Part shown: positions 32,566 through 44,142 of the stretch, piece by piece
Layout: each line of letters starts with the position of its first letter
How positions within the stretch are numbered: position 1 is the first letter of the stretch
From: Hypsibius dujardini
Taxonomy: Eukaryota > Tardigrada > Eutardigrada > Parachela > Hypsibiidae
DNA length: 44,142 nucleotides
Direction: 5' to 3'
Assembly: GCA_001579985.1 (NCBI GenBank)
Contig: LRSR01003099.1
Span: forward strand, 1 to 44,142
Translations under genes and position numbers: made by a program
The notes under the pieces: generated by a model
What the model was told of the DNA's origin: nothing
The model's database searches: none
Seen by the model: only the letters and a program-made list of their open reading frames with translations

Positions 32566-33663
32566 CGAGTTTATCAGTTATCAAATGCGTAACACTTTCG
32601 GATGTAAAATGATGAGTCAGAATCTTGGATGAGTGGACCAAATTACCCTTATCTGAATGGCATCCCCTTCTAAACATGACAGCGGAGCAAGAGAACGAGA
32701 GAAGAGTAGTGTATAAAAAATGGGAGAAAAGGGGCGGACGGTCGCGCGCGGCTTTTTGTTCCATTCTTCTGCTGCAGCAAGCGCTCGCGATCATTTCCAC
32801 AAATGGATTATGTTACCTGGAATGTGGCGCATCCATTAAGTCCCCATCGCAGGCCTTCCCCTGCCCCTATGGTGATTCCCGTGGCTCCCTAGATCTTTTG
32901 TATGCGTGTGTGTGTGTGTGTCGATAAGCTTTTCGTCGACGGCCATCGCAAATCTCTCGATATCGTTCGGCATATTCGGCGTCCCGTCTTGTCGATTGTC
33001 TTCTCTCCTCGCGCTTTTTTCGCCCGAGCACTTATCTCTATAAGCAACCCCGTAAAACTGTCATATCTCAAACAGACTCGGCCGGCATACAAACGTGTCA
33101 CTCCTCGCCTAATTAGGTCAGCCGATGGAATGCGCGGGAGGTAGGATGGGGGAGGGGGAGGGTCAGCGAGATCCCTTAGCCGATATTAACGGTACCCGTA
33201 CATTATACACACAGACATGTCTGTCTGTCTTCCGCCATGCGGCTTTTCCTACATCATTTCCCTCATCCTGTTTTGTTTCACTTACCTCTCGGCGGTCAAT
33301 TTTCACTTTATTTGGTGTTTGGTCAAACCTCTTGAAAGTATGTCGTACTTTCTCTGCTTGCTCTGGGTGCGTCTTTTCTCCCCCATCCCCTCCTCCCCCG
33401 GTGTGTGTAATCATCGTCGCCGTATACGTATATCGACCAATTCTGTCCATTTCGATATTTTGCAAACACACAATTTCGGCTTTGTCGCCCCCTTGGCCTC
33501 CAACACATTTTGTCGGTGTCTGTGGTGCCTGTGTGTGTGTGTGGGGTGGATGGATGGCCATTGTCCAAAGTCGCGACAGCCACCGTTTAGGCTGTCTGTC
33601 TGTCTGTGTCTCTTGTCGAACAGCCTGTCGGCCTTGTCTGCTTGTCTCGGACAGGCGGCTCGC

Positions 33664-33672
33664 NNNNNNNNN
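33664..33672. other. Assembly ambiguity (9 N) between inverted repeats
   Basis: The unresolved bases are flanked by AGGCGGC on the left and its complement GCCGCCT on the right. Farther out, TGTCTGC and GCAGACA also pair. A GC-rich stem-loop probably blocked sequencing or collapsed in assembly. Confidence 0.85.
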
Positions 33673-33776
33673 GCCGCCTAGCCGTTCAGGCAGACATTTC
33701 GTTTGAACACTGCGGGAGGAACCGTGGGATGGAAATTCAGACATTGGAAGGTTGGATAGATAAATTGACATCAAGA

Positions 33777-33801
33777 AGCCAGACATTTGTTTTGTCTGGC
33801 T
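33777..33801. repeat. Short perfect hairpin
   Basis: AGCCAGACA and its complement TGTCTGGCT flank a seven-base loop, about 100 bases right of the N run. Confidence 0.6.
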
Positions 33802-34284
33802 CAGACCGGGATACTCCATTCCATTATTCAGGCAAATAAGAAACAAGCGGCATGGACCACTCAAGACGCAAGCAACAAATGTCTGGATGGATTGTTAATG
33901 ACCCAGAAAGACTGCGTGAATGGATTGTACATGTACGCACCGGTTCTAGAATAGTTACAAATTTTTTTTGCCGAAAAAGGGAAGGGGAACACAGATGATT
34001 AAGCGGTTCATTAACTCCGTCTAAATCGATTGCGCTATTGGATCAACCATTAAAAAACAGATGTACCCCGTTAAAAAATTGTGTAAATTGCGAACGCGTG
34101 CTCATTTTGTTTGACCTGGATCACCCGCACGAGGATCACCACCGTTTCTCCGGGATTGCGGCTTTTCGGCACGCAAACTTGCCCATCACACTTTTCTTCC
34201 TATTACAAAAATTAAAACCTGAACAACAACTTCTAATAACGGAAAGCGGTTTGTTACTGTTCGTTTCCAGCACTGGAAGAGCTC

Positions 34285-34470
34285 AGACAAAGACAGGCAC
34301 AGGAATAGGAACAAAAACAGAAAGAATCCAAGACACAGAGGCAAACTTAGATGCAGACACAACACAGACACAGACACAGACACAGACACAGACACAGACA
34401 CAGACACAGACACAGACACAGACACAGACACATACACAGACACAGACACAGACACTGAGACAGATACAGA
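34285..34470. repeat. (ACACAG)n hexanucleotide block
   Basis: About twelve near-perfect CAGACA units (34363-34460) with degenerate flanks. This is the complement-strand version of the CTGTGT family at 31565 and 32370. Confidence 0.92.
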
Positions 34471-35714
34471 ATCAAACACCACACGGACATAGTCACGACC
34501 AGGCACCGCAATCAAACCGGGCGCTGAATAAGCGGACCGACCGATACTGGCCCGAGGGGGCGGAGTGTACGTAATCAACTGGCCAGTGACAGAACAGCCC
34601 CCAGCCGGCCTTGTGTGTTGTATGTGTGTATGCACAAAATCGCCAGCGAGTGAGTGAAGACTGCAAATCCAACACAAACTTTTCTCTCTCGCGTTTCTTC
34701 ATTCCTCACTTTCGCCGTCTTGCTGCCCTCTCGCCGTTCTCGCCACTCTCTTCTTTCTTCCTTCTATCCATCCATCGAACCTCTTCAACAGTAGTAGTTG
34801 GACTCATTTTGTGCCTAAAGAAAGGACAGGTGAGCCACTGGACGACTGGACAACACGAGAGAGGAGAGACGCCAATTGGCAAATTTACCCGTTCACCCGC
34901 TCACGCACAATTTGCTCCGGCTTTGGATGGAATAAATCGTTCTTCAACCATTGTTTATGTTCCTGCCACCGAAAAAGATGGTTTTTTTGAAATTCGGGTA
35001 CGTAGTTGGTGCGAAAATCAGTGGAGAAAAGGCCGGAATTCGATCCTGAGCGGGAGAAAATGGTTTTTTAATGTTACTACCAAGTTTGGCCAGTTTGTTG
35101 TCTTCCCTTCCAGCGTTTGGACGAAATTGGCTGAAACAGAGAATATTCATTTTTTTCTCGCATTTGAAACTTATTGATTAAAATTCTAAGCAATTAAATT
35201 CCAAATTAACACCTGTTTTATCAGAAGTGGGTCATAAATTTTAGAAAAAGCTCCTAGAAATGCAGTTATTCGACGTACCAGCCAAGTTCGGCCACCTTCT
35301 CGCAAGTTTATATTGTTTTGTGACCGAACATGGCTCAGAAATCAAATCGCACAGCCTTCTGCGTTTCGATTGTTTAAGAGTATTTTTAAACTTACGGGAA
35401 GAGTAAAATTGCGCACAAGTATGCAGAAAATTATAGAATACGTTTTGGAATGAGGTTGTCTGTCGGCTGATTTTTTTGTCCATTTAACCACTGACTGCTA
35501 CGGCGAAACTGGCGAAACTGTGGCATCTTAATTATTTGGGTGGTCCCACAGGCGGTTAATCCTTGCGGAATCTGCAGTATGCATGTAGATGTAGACTGAC
35601 AGAGAATCCTCCCACTTTACTCCACACAACATGGATTTATCCACGACGGGCTTATAAATTGATCTTTCAACAAAAGTCTTTGTACTCTCGACTGGGAAAA
35701 TTGGATTGGATTAC

Positions 35715-35915
35715 TAGCAGACAGACAGGCAGGCAGACAGGCAAGCACAGGCAGTGAGAGCTCTCGGAAGCGAGTGAGAGAAAAGCGCGAGACAAGCCGA
35801 TGAAAAAAACACGAAACGAGAGGCTTGGCCCTGTATGAGGCGGACTGGGGAAATTAGTCATAAACGTCGCTTTTTACTGCCTGCCTGCCTGCCTGCCTCC
35901 TTGCCTGCCTGCTTA
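35715..35915. repeat. Two short tetranucleotide tracts
   Basis: A GACA/GGCA tract (35718-35756) and a CCTG tract (35878-35915) are about 120 bases apart and in opposite orientation, giving a potential imperfect stem. Confidence 0.7.
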
Positions 35916-37485
35916 GCCGTTCTGTCTAACCATTTTTCGACAATCCCGTTCTTTCTTTTTCTTTTAGAGTCTCTGGCTGCATCAGCATTCTTGCTGGCAG
36001 CCAAGAAATAAATATAATCATGCAATGCAATGCGACACACAGGGGTAGACGGAACGGGATGGGAATTTGATAAGCAGACGGTGGCGTTGCTTATTCTCAG
36101 GCAGATGGATTGTGGTGTGCTGACCAGAGAGAATTCGGCTTTGTTGTGCTTCTTTGATTTCGCCTTAATGTGGGGGAGAAATAGCACTCGCTATTCATCA
36201 GAGTACCAAAACATTTTGTCCACGTCAGCACAGATTTCTCGGTAATTACTAAAGAATTATCGCAGCTCTAGATTTCAAGTAGATATTCCCTTGGATGGTC
36301 GGTTGATTGATCAGTTAGTGGCTGGCTGGGATGCAGTCAATTGATTGATTGATTGATTGGATTGTCGCCGCACACTCTGTTTTCTTCGAATTGTTTGGCT
36401 ACTTCAGATAATTGAATCAGACTTTGAATCTGTCAGATAATTACTTGATTGATTTATTGATGCATTCTTTCACTGTTGATTGAATCTATGCACAGCAATA
36501 ATTTACTAGAAATTTTGTTCGTCATTCCTGAGGCACTCCAAAAACCGATCATGCCGTGACTTCCTCATCCGTTACAAAGCCTTACCCTATACTTTGTTGA
36601 CATTTTTCGTTCCTCGTAATCTCTTTTTAGAAGCTCTTTCTCACACACACACACCAATACTCGAGTGAGTGTAACATCACAGGCATTGCCGCTCGAATTT
36701 TCACGTCTCTGTCCGGTCAGCAGAGAACAACAATAATGTTTCGATTTCGGCTAAGACGACACGTGCTAGCACGCATAGTTGGCTTATCAGGAAAGGGGGA
36801 TCTTTTTAGGTTGCCCGGTCCGGTAGGCGGGGGATTGTGTCATAGATGATGATTGAAGCCCTAGTTGTTTAGCATTCCTCCGTGTCTGTCTGTCTGTCTG
36901 TGAGTTTTACGCCATATATCGTATATCGGCTGACAGACACATAACTGCCATGTATCCTTTTTCCCCCATTCTACCGTGCTGGCCTAAATATTCACGCAAC
37001 CCCCTCGTCGCTTTTCTTTGGGATATTTTTGAAAAGCACCCTCTAAACACACAGGAATTGACAGTTTATCTTCTTTTCATGCCTGTCTCCCCTTCTTTTT
37101 ACAGGAAGAGATAAGGACGGATACAACTCACACAGAGACACAGACACGCCGGAAGCTGGGAATTGTCTCTGTCGACCGCGCGCGGGACCGGGTTTTTTGT
37201 CTCTATTGCTGCCGCCGCGGATTATTCGAATCGGAAACTGAGAGGCGTGGAGTAATTTTGCTCAGCACAACTGCGCTGCACTGTACACACATATACACAG
37301 ACACACACACACTGATTTGTGAGGAATTTGTCGAGGTACTCCCAAATTGGTGCCAACGTTTAAGCGCTTTATTCATCGGTTTAGTGGGCGAATTCGTTGG
37401 GTATTGTTGTCAGCACCTGAAACGGGATTACCGAATCGCTTGAAAAACACCACCATCGCTACCACAAACCGGCCATGATAAGAAA

Positions 37486-37982
37486 ATGCTACGACCGGAC
37501 AGCACTACGATGTTGATGCAGATCAGGGAGCCGCCGCCGAGGCCGGCTTCCGTACGGCCTGACCGCGGACCGCCGCCACGAAATCCCGCCGGCGCTTCCG
37601 TTAAACAGCCGGCTGTGTTGTGGAATTTATGTTTTTGTTGGTCATGGATTATTTCCGGAATGCTGTGCCTGCTGGTGGTGGGCGGGAATGTGGGTTACTG
37701 TGATGCCGCGGCAGCTGCTGGGAGTAGCAGTATTGTCGCCACGTTTGGGCCTGATGATCGGGGCCTTACTTACGCCCGATTAACCCATCTGCAAGTCCAT
37801 CGCACCAACGGCAAGGTCTACGTCGGCGGTGTCAACCGGATATACCAGCTGGATTCGGATTTGAAGCTGGAAGAGACTGTTGTCTCCGGACCTGTGGTAA
37901 ATATTTTGATCAAGCTGTGTCTGTCACTCCTTTATCGGTGGTCTGTCTCTTTACACATTCGTCTTTTGTCTGCCTGTTTGCC

Positions 37983-38015
<33 letters not shown>

Positions 38016-40907
38016 TTCTGTCTGTCTGTCTTGTCTACCTGTATGCCTGCCTGCCTGCCTGATTGTCTGTCTGTTTTCCTATCGGGTGTAGTATCTGTCT
38101 TTACCGTGTTTATTATTAAGACAAGGGTCGGTTAGAAAGTGAAAGACAAGATGGTGGGGAGAAAGTGTCGATATGCTAAAATGTACGTGCACCGGCGGTG
38201 GCGGCGGTCCGATGTAACGTCTCTCGGCGTCGTCCGCACAGCACGGGAGAGAATTATTAGACTAAATATCGGTTGCATTGACTCTCTTTACACGAGAGAC
38301 GATAACAACCAACGTCTCTCTTGTGTTGTTGTGTTATGAGTGTGAGTGTGGTTGGTTGCGCGGAGGTGGAGGAATGAGATACCGATGATTATGACCTGGT
38401 TCGGAAAACGACATTTGACTCTCGCTCTGGGCGAGAGAGAAGCGGAATTATTTTTCGCTTCCTATTCACCGTACGTTTTGTCTGGCAGTACTGTGAATGA
38501 GCTGTAAATGTCGGAGTAGGTGATGCTGTTTTCGGTGATTTCTCACCTGACATTTCCCTTCAATTAAGATGAAATTATTCCAGTGTGACGACACTATGAC
38601 AGTAATGCGAAAGTGTTGAGCGAACGATTGATTGATTGAAAAGTCTGCAATTTCCCCTGTTTGGTTGATTGATGTGTTGTTTGAATTTTTTCATCCTGTT
38701 TTGACCAAAAAAAATATTTTTTACGCATCAAGCGTGTTAAATCGAAACAGACACTTTTTCCTTAGGCATGTTTTTTTACCAAATGAACATTCTGTCATAC
38801 CGGCCTGTCACAACATTGCCGCTAATTACTCATACCATTGTGGTGATACCCTTTAATTGCGAAAAAGCTTGGTACATATATTGAAGGCATGCACAGTGGG
38901 AAGTTTGGAGGTTTAAGGCGAGGGTGAATGAGCTTGATAATTACCGGCAAATCACAGCGAGCACTATTGAGTCCTACAGTTCATGCGTACTGCTACTGCA
39001 TACACATTCACATGTGTGTGTCTGTCTGTGTGTGTGTGTGTGTGTGTGTGTCTGTGTGTGTGTGTGTGATGTGAGAGCAAAACATATTTTTGAAAAGGAG
39101 AGAAAATAGTGTGAAAAGAAAGAGAGTAAGAGATGATGACCATGAGGTATTTGATATTCGTTACGCAAGACTTGATCGGCGATGGCGGTGGCGGTGGCGG
39201 CGGTGCTCTGGTCAGCAGAGTGAAGGTCGCCTCTCGTTCGGCCTGATGAAATGGAAGAGTGGTGAGCAATCTCACCGGAAATGATGGATCGGGAAACTGT
39301 CCTCCCTTATATTTCACGCTACTGGACACTGGTTTATCCCCTTCTCTCTCCTCTCTCTGTAGTCAAGGCGGCGTTTGAAAGAGCAAAACAGCCGGTTCAA
39401 TTCCCAGAAGCCAGTCTCTGGCTGTATGATCCGTTGACGAATGTCATCCACTACGAGTGTGGTAGTCGCACAAGTCCACGGTCGTGATTTGCATGCATTA
39501 TTACAGCAGTAGTCGGAGGAAAGGAAAACGTCGGACTCTGCTGGTGTGAGGAGGAGTGTAAAATCCTTGTGCAAAAGCCGATTGTGTATGCGTGAATTTT
39601 GAGGTTGACCCGTGGTCACTTGAGCAGTAGACGTGTGTGTGTTTAGAATGCGTGTCACTGTCCCTTCACAATGTTCGAAAGTGGAAGCAGCCTTGTCTGA
39701 TGTGATGGGGCGAAGGCGAACGTGGGCTAGTTTGAGATTTGTGAGGGATGGGGTTTGGGGAAGAGGGACGCGTGCGCGTCAAGGCATTATCAGATTATGG
39801 GGTAAAACGATCCACGAAAGTCGCCGGACGTGATTGGAATCGTGCAGTTCGGCTTGTCTGGACAGGGGGAATTTAGTATACTTTTCCGATATACAAAGAA
39901 ACAGTATTATTAGATTAATTTATCAATATTAAAACAAACTTGATTAGTGGAAATGCCTTTTTTGTTACACTTTTTTGCGATCGTACGAGTCAAGACTAGT
40001 AAATCGGCAGAATGCTTGCTGTAGCATTCATTGATTGGCCGGGTTTTGTGTTGGTTGATTCTTGATTGTTTAATTGTCTTATTGGTTTTCTCTGTCTGTT
40101 GCGTGACTTCCTGGAATTATTCTGTCAAACTGGTGTCTCTAATCTTGTCAACCGTTTCCTGTTCTTGAAATAAATATCGGTTCGTTTCATTTTTTCCAGA
40201 TCGAAAGTCCAGCATGTCCGGTGAACGCGGACTGCTCAAACCAAGATCGCCGGCAGGTCAACAACGAGAACCGCATTCTCCTCATCTACTACGACAAGAA
40301 CCGGTTGGTGGCCTGTGGCACCGTCGCTCAGGGTGCCTGCCAAATCCGCGATCTCCTCAACATCACGCTCCTCCGGCAGGCGGACGGGAAGATTGAGTCG
40401 GTCGCCGCCAGCGATCCTTCCCTTTCCGTGGTGGCCTTCATCGGGCCGGGATCGCCGCCAATCAACAGCGCTATGAGTAAGGTGATGTATGTCGGGCGGA
40501 CGGTGCTGAATCAGGTGGATGACTCCATGCCGTCCGTCTCGACGAGGAGCCTCGATGAGACCCGGAACCCCTTCGAGATCGCCTTCACAGATGCTCTTCG
40601 GAGTACGGGGACTTTTTTGACGCTGGAAGCGAAAAATCGTCTATCCTATCGGATTAATTACATCTTCGGGTTCAGCTCGGGACGGTTTAGCTATTTTGTG
40701 ACGGTACAGCCGCGATCGCTGGAGTTTTTTGAGCCGTATCGAACGAAGATTGTGCGGATCTGCCATGATGATGCTAATTACTATTCTTACACGGAAGTGG
40801 CGTTGTCGTGTATTGGACCGGACACGACGTATGATCTAGCGCAGGCTGCTTATGTCGCCAATCCCGGGACAGAGGTACGACCTAAATATAGGCATGCGGG
40901 CAGTGAA

Positions 40908-40954
<47 letters not shown>

Positions 40955-41212
40955 TGGCTAATTTCCTGTTGTCTATTTTAGATGGCGGACGATTTGGGCA
41001 TTCGAGTAACCGACGATGTCTTATTTGTTGCTTTTTCCAATCACGGCGACGTCGATCAAACGCAAAACCGTCCCGGCCGGAAAGCTGCTCTTTGCATGTA
41101 TTCCATCCAGCAGATCCAGCAGAAATTCACGGAAAATATTCGTCAATGCTTCACCGGAAACGGTGTCGCTGGATTAGGTTTCGTGCGCGCCACATACGCC
41201 TGTCAAAAATCG
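37486..41212 (+). CDS. PLXNA: Plexin-A-like semaphorin receptor, 5' part, three exons seen
   Basis: Plexins are single-pass receptors for semaphorins whose cytoplasmic GAP domain acts on Rap/R-Ras GTPases. Visible coding exons are 37486-37896, 40200-40874 and 40982-41212 (439 codons, all phase 0). The gene is incomplete at the right edge. Residues ~46-75 contain a hydrophobic signal-like segment after an unusually long Pro/Arg-rich start; an internal Met (MLCLLVVGG) could be a later start. The sema domain follows: HLQVHRTNGKVYVGGVNRIY, RLVACGTVAQGACQIRDL, VMYVGRTVLNQ, IFGFSSGRFSYFVTVQ, IVRICHDDANYYSYTEVALSC, GRKAALCMYSIQQI. This resembles Plexin-A more than Plexin-B. The rest of the sema domain, PSI/IPT repeats, membrane span and GAP domain lie outside. 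Intron 1 is 2.3 kb. Confidence 0.93.
37897..40199. other. Plexin intron 1 with CTGT and (GT)n tracts
   Basis: A CTGT tract (about 37975-38085) begins 80 bases after the donor. A (TG)n run lies at about 39015-39070 and GATT repeats near 38625-38675. A nine-base CGTCTCTCG/CGAGAGACG pair occurs at about 38218 and 38294. No exon of another gene could be supported on either strand. Confidence 0.6.
40906..40954. repeat. (ACAG)11 in plexin intron 2
   Basis: Eleven almost perfect GACA units lie in the 107-base intron at 40875-40981, ending about 27 bases before the acceptor. Length change here could disturb splicing of a very short intron. Confidence 0.92.
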
Positions 41213-44142
41213 GTAAGTCCCTGCCTAACTGGCGCGACATGTGTATCTCTAGGCTTGATGATGCGAAAAACCGTTGAGTTAAACCAGCGTTTACTTCCTG
41301 GAGTCAGTGGCCGATTAGATGGAATTATTAGAAGTCTGTTCGCGGTTTTTCAATCAACCAATCAATCCGTCGACTGAAAAAGCTATCGATTGCGTGGTGT
41401 GTTTTGTCTGATGATGTTATTAGTTCACGCCGCAATAAGCCAGATATACAGGGGCCTCTGCCTGGCCTGCTTGTCCGCGATTGTGGCACGAGAGAAAGGA
41501 CCTAATTTCCAAATGTGAACTATATATAAGTAAGTAAAAGGGATGGATGTGGGAAGAGGAGGGAAGGAAAAGTCGATGAATGCCGAAGTGGCACTTCTTA
41601 GGGCAGCCTCATTACTCTCCCTACGGTCGCCGGTCCAGCAGCACCATCATCACTACTACCGGAAGATGCGCGCCTGCAAGTTGTGATGATAACTTGTGGT
41701 ACGCCTTTTGGACTCTTCCTCTTCTTGATCACGTTCCTCTTCCTTCCGTCCGTCCCTCCGGCCGACCGCCTCCTCATTCCCCGGACTTTACGTTTCGAGT
41801 ACCACTACCGGCCTGGAAGGGGAGGGCAGAGATGTGAACTGTGGAGTGGCGTAATATGGAGCGATCGTGCCTGCAGGCAGGTCGTGGGATGGAGGGTGAG
41901 CGTGAAAAATACCCGGTCGTTATTCGTTATTGCTCAGAACGCCGACGGTCTCAAGCGCGGTAACACAACACACAACACGCGGAATGTGTCGTTTGGAGGT
42001 TTTTTGTTGCCGCAATTATTGTCGAGTGTGTGTCTCTGTGTGTGTGGGTGTGTGACAAATTTATGATTTATATTTTTTGCCAAATTAATTTACGGTTGGA
42101 GCTTTCTTTCTTTGGCGATTCAGGGCGAGCAATTAGCGGGGCGTTTGACTGGGTGATTGATTCTTTTTCAAAGAATATAACATATTGTGAACTGGTGCCA
42201 TGTGACAGCTTACTGTTGTCGATTGCAAGACTTCTCAATTTAAATTGAATTGGCATTTTATTATATAAAATTATTGATTCATTATTTTATGTCGTTCCTT
42301 AATCTAATTGATATAGTTTCCTGTTTTGTAATTTGTTGTTTAGTTCGATTTATTTCATTTCAAAATCTGTCTAAACGATGAGTTTTCGAATTTTTAATTA
42401 GTAGTTTTATTTTATTTAAAAACATGAAAGAGCCAAACTAAACATGACAATGTCTGGGTATGAGTTGATTTTTTGCGGTCAAGCGGTTCGATGCTTGCAT
42501 CGCCAGAGTGCATCCGGACGCCATTGACGCACTGGACGGATTGATGCCTTATTCTGACCATGACATAATTTTTCCTCCATGTCCAAAGGCCCCACACTAC
42601 ACGGTCACCATTTACGGAATGCGATGCTGCGACAGACTTTACTGTGTTAGAGTGCGGAGGAATGCAAAGTGGCTGATTAACTTGGAGAGTGATGGAGTAA
42701 ATTGGTCCGAGTGGTGGAAGCTGGGCTCGTTGGCGGACAAAAAACTCGCGAGAGCTTGCTGGCGACCCTTTTGAGACGGTCGGTCGAGTCGCTCGCTTTG
42801 TGGACAAAATCTCCATGCTGTATCACGAATCTCCTCCGTCACATTAAATTGCGAAGCTGTCAGTTCAAGCCTCTGTCGTCCCTTGGAAATTACGCTGTTA
42901 TCGCCAGTGATTACACCGTGGCAGGCAATGCCCGGTCGGGTCGACGGTGGTGTCGGTCACTCTCCTCTCTGTCTGCCCCGCGTCCTGCCTGACTTTTAAA
43001 GTTGACATTAAGCTCTCGAGGAGATATTGGACTGGGAAAAACTGAGCGAAAAGATGTTAAATCAAGATTTGAAGACTGTGGTCGCTGTGTGTACACACTG
43101 CATGCAGTACAGAGTGGCTCGCGAGCTCCGCGTGGTCGTAGAAGTAGAGGAGGATGAAGATCGCCGCGGATGGACGTTTCGATGCCAAACATCAGCAATA
43201 AGCGAGCGGATCTCGCGGAAAAACAAATGCATTAAGTCAAGCAACCAGTCCGCCAATTGACAGGCAGACAGATAGGCAATTAGACAGAGAGACAGACTTA
43301 CAAGTATGCGTACGTAGAGGCAGACAGACAGGCAGACAGAAAGGCAGACAGACAGGCAGACAGACAGGCAGACAGACAGGCAAACGCAAGTAGACAAACA
43401 GACAGATTTGTGACAAAAGGAAAGCAAGGCAGATAGTCAGGCATGCACACAAATAGGAAGACATACAGACACGCAAGGAACGGACCCAGCCATTTGATTT
43501 GATTAAGTCTTTCATCGATGATATCTCTGCAGTTTCCGCGGAATTCATCTTCCTAAACAGAGTTATGACAGCTTGTCAGTGTGAAAGATGGAAAATTGAA
43601 ACTGCCGGTTTGTGATCGTTTTTTCCTCGCCGTCCGTCTCTCGTGTCTGTGTCCATTACTGGTGTACACTACGAGTGAATGGGAAATCGAAGATGCCGAT
43701 ACAAATTATTCGACGCCCTGGGCATGCGCACGCTACGTTTCTGCTGCACTTCTTCGTGTCTTTTTTTCGCCTCAAAATACACAGAAAAAACAGTTTGTTC
43801 GGTGTGTGTAATCTCTTCTAAAAGGATTTTCACCGCCACCGAAAGAATTGATAATCAGGCCGACCTGTCTGTCTGAAAAATGTTCACATGCTCATATTGA
43901 TGCGTCTCTCTGTCCTCGTGTTTGTACAGAACGTTTTTGTGGGCTTTTTGCAGCTGCTTCGCTGTGCTTTACTCTCTCGCGGTGACAAGTAGACGCAATC
44001 AAAATCGGCGGAGCAGAAAAATACACTGTCTTTCATTGCAATTGGGAACACAAATTCTTTTCGTTCATGTCTGTGTCTGTGTGTGAGAGTGTGAGTGTGA
44101 TCGCAGAGTCGGGCGACACGGTGGTGAGATAGCGGATTCGTA
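41213..44142. other. Right end of window, probably plexin intron 3
   Basis: After the GTAAGT donor at 41213 no sequence matching the continuation of the plexin sema domain was found, so the intron seems to exceed 2.9 kb. It holds an AT-rich stretch (42250-42420) and a long GACA/GGCA tract (about 43258-43480). Open frames at 42508-42774 and 43027-43260 have no recognised domain or convincing splice sites. Confidence 0.45.
43258..43480. repeat. GACA/GGCA tetranucleotide tract
   Basis: GGCAGACA units (43258-43385) pass into degenerate units. This is among the longest tetranucleotide blocks in the window. Confidence 0.88.

Larger units (their letters stand above)
30010..37485. other. 7.5 kb repeat-rich spacer upstream of the plexin
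   Basis: No coding exon could be supported. Contents: inverted repeats at 30184-30271; hexanucleotide and tetranucleotide tracts (listed separately); a nine-base run of N at 33664-33672; GATT repeats near 36335-36480; and a G/C-rich stretch at 37130-37260 just before the plexin start that probably includes its 5' untranslated region. Longer open frames (for example 34611-35177) show no known domain. Untranslated plexin exons or regulatory sequence may lie here. Confidence 0.5.

Noticed and set aside
34611-35177. 188-codon plus-strand open frame upstream of the plexin
   Set aside because: No known domain, mixed Ser/Phe-rich pyrimidine-driven composition and no supporting splice sites; it starts in a region adjoining repeats.
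1-44142. CRISPR arrays, operons, ribosome binding sites or other bacterial features
   Set aside because: Intron structure and gene content are animal. The regular short repeats are microsatellites without unique spacers.

Overview
The window is animal nuclear DNA. Eight protein-coding genes can be assembled. Six are split by spliceosomal GT-AG introns, many of them only 60-400 bases long, and one is single-exon. The eighth, plexin, runs off the right edge. Semaphorin, plexin, exocyst and piRNA co-chaperone genes together mean a metazoan. Short introns, roughly one gene per 5 kb and mid-range GC suggest a compact-genome invertebrate. A tardigrade or other ecdysozoan would fit, but the species cannot be fixed from sequence alone. 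All exon models below were built by hand from reading frame, splice sites and matching intron phases.

Layout, left to right: an open minus-strand frame at the very edge (doubtful); RCE1 CAAX protease (+, 761-1894); a hairpin-rich spacer; an alpha-1,2-fucosyltransferase-like GT11 enzyme (+, 3239-4882); a degenerate tandem array plus a terminal-inverted-repeat element; an FKBP6/Shutdown-type TPR immunophilin (-, 6167-9401); a second copy of the same element; a complete class-5 semaphorin (-, 10750-20230, 14 coding exons); a 2.3 kb divergent spacer; exocyst subunit EXOC4/Sec8 (+, 22553-26908); mitochondrial import motor subunit PAM16/TIM16 (+, 27796-28856); mitochondrial ribosomal protein bL36m (-, 29617-30009); a 7.5 kb repeat-rich spacer; and the 5' part of a plexin-A-like receptor (+, from 37486), whose third coding exon ends at 41212 and which continues beyond the window.

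Functionally most of these are unrelated housekeeping genes (prenyl-protein processing, secretion, mitochondrial import and translation). The exception is the guidance pair: a complete semaphorin-5 ligand and a plexin, the receptor family for semaphorins, lie about 17 kb apart. No operon-like arrangement is visible.

The non-coding fraction is unusual. (CTGT)n/(ACAG)n tetranucleotide tracts sit in introns of most of the split genes and produce many false open frames rich in Leu-Ser-Val-Cys. An approximately 838-base inverted repeat with arms of about 390-405 bases fills almost all of semaphorin intron 12, and a relative of it lies in FKBP6 intron 1. Two direct copies of a terminal-inverted-repeat element bracket FKBP6. 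A perfect 15-bp hairpin contains the proposed start codon of the fucosyltransferase. The foldback and the ligand-receptor linkage are the strongest leads.
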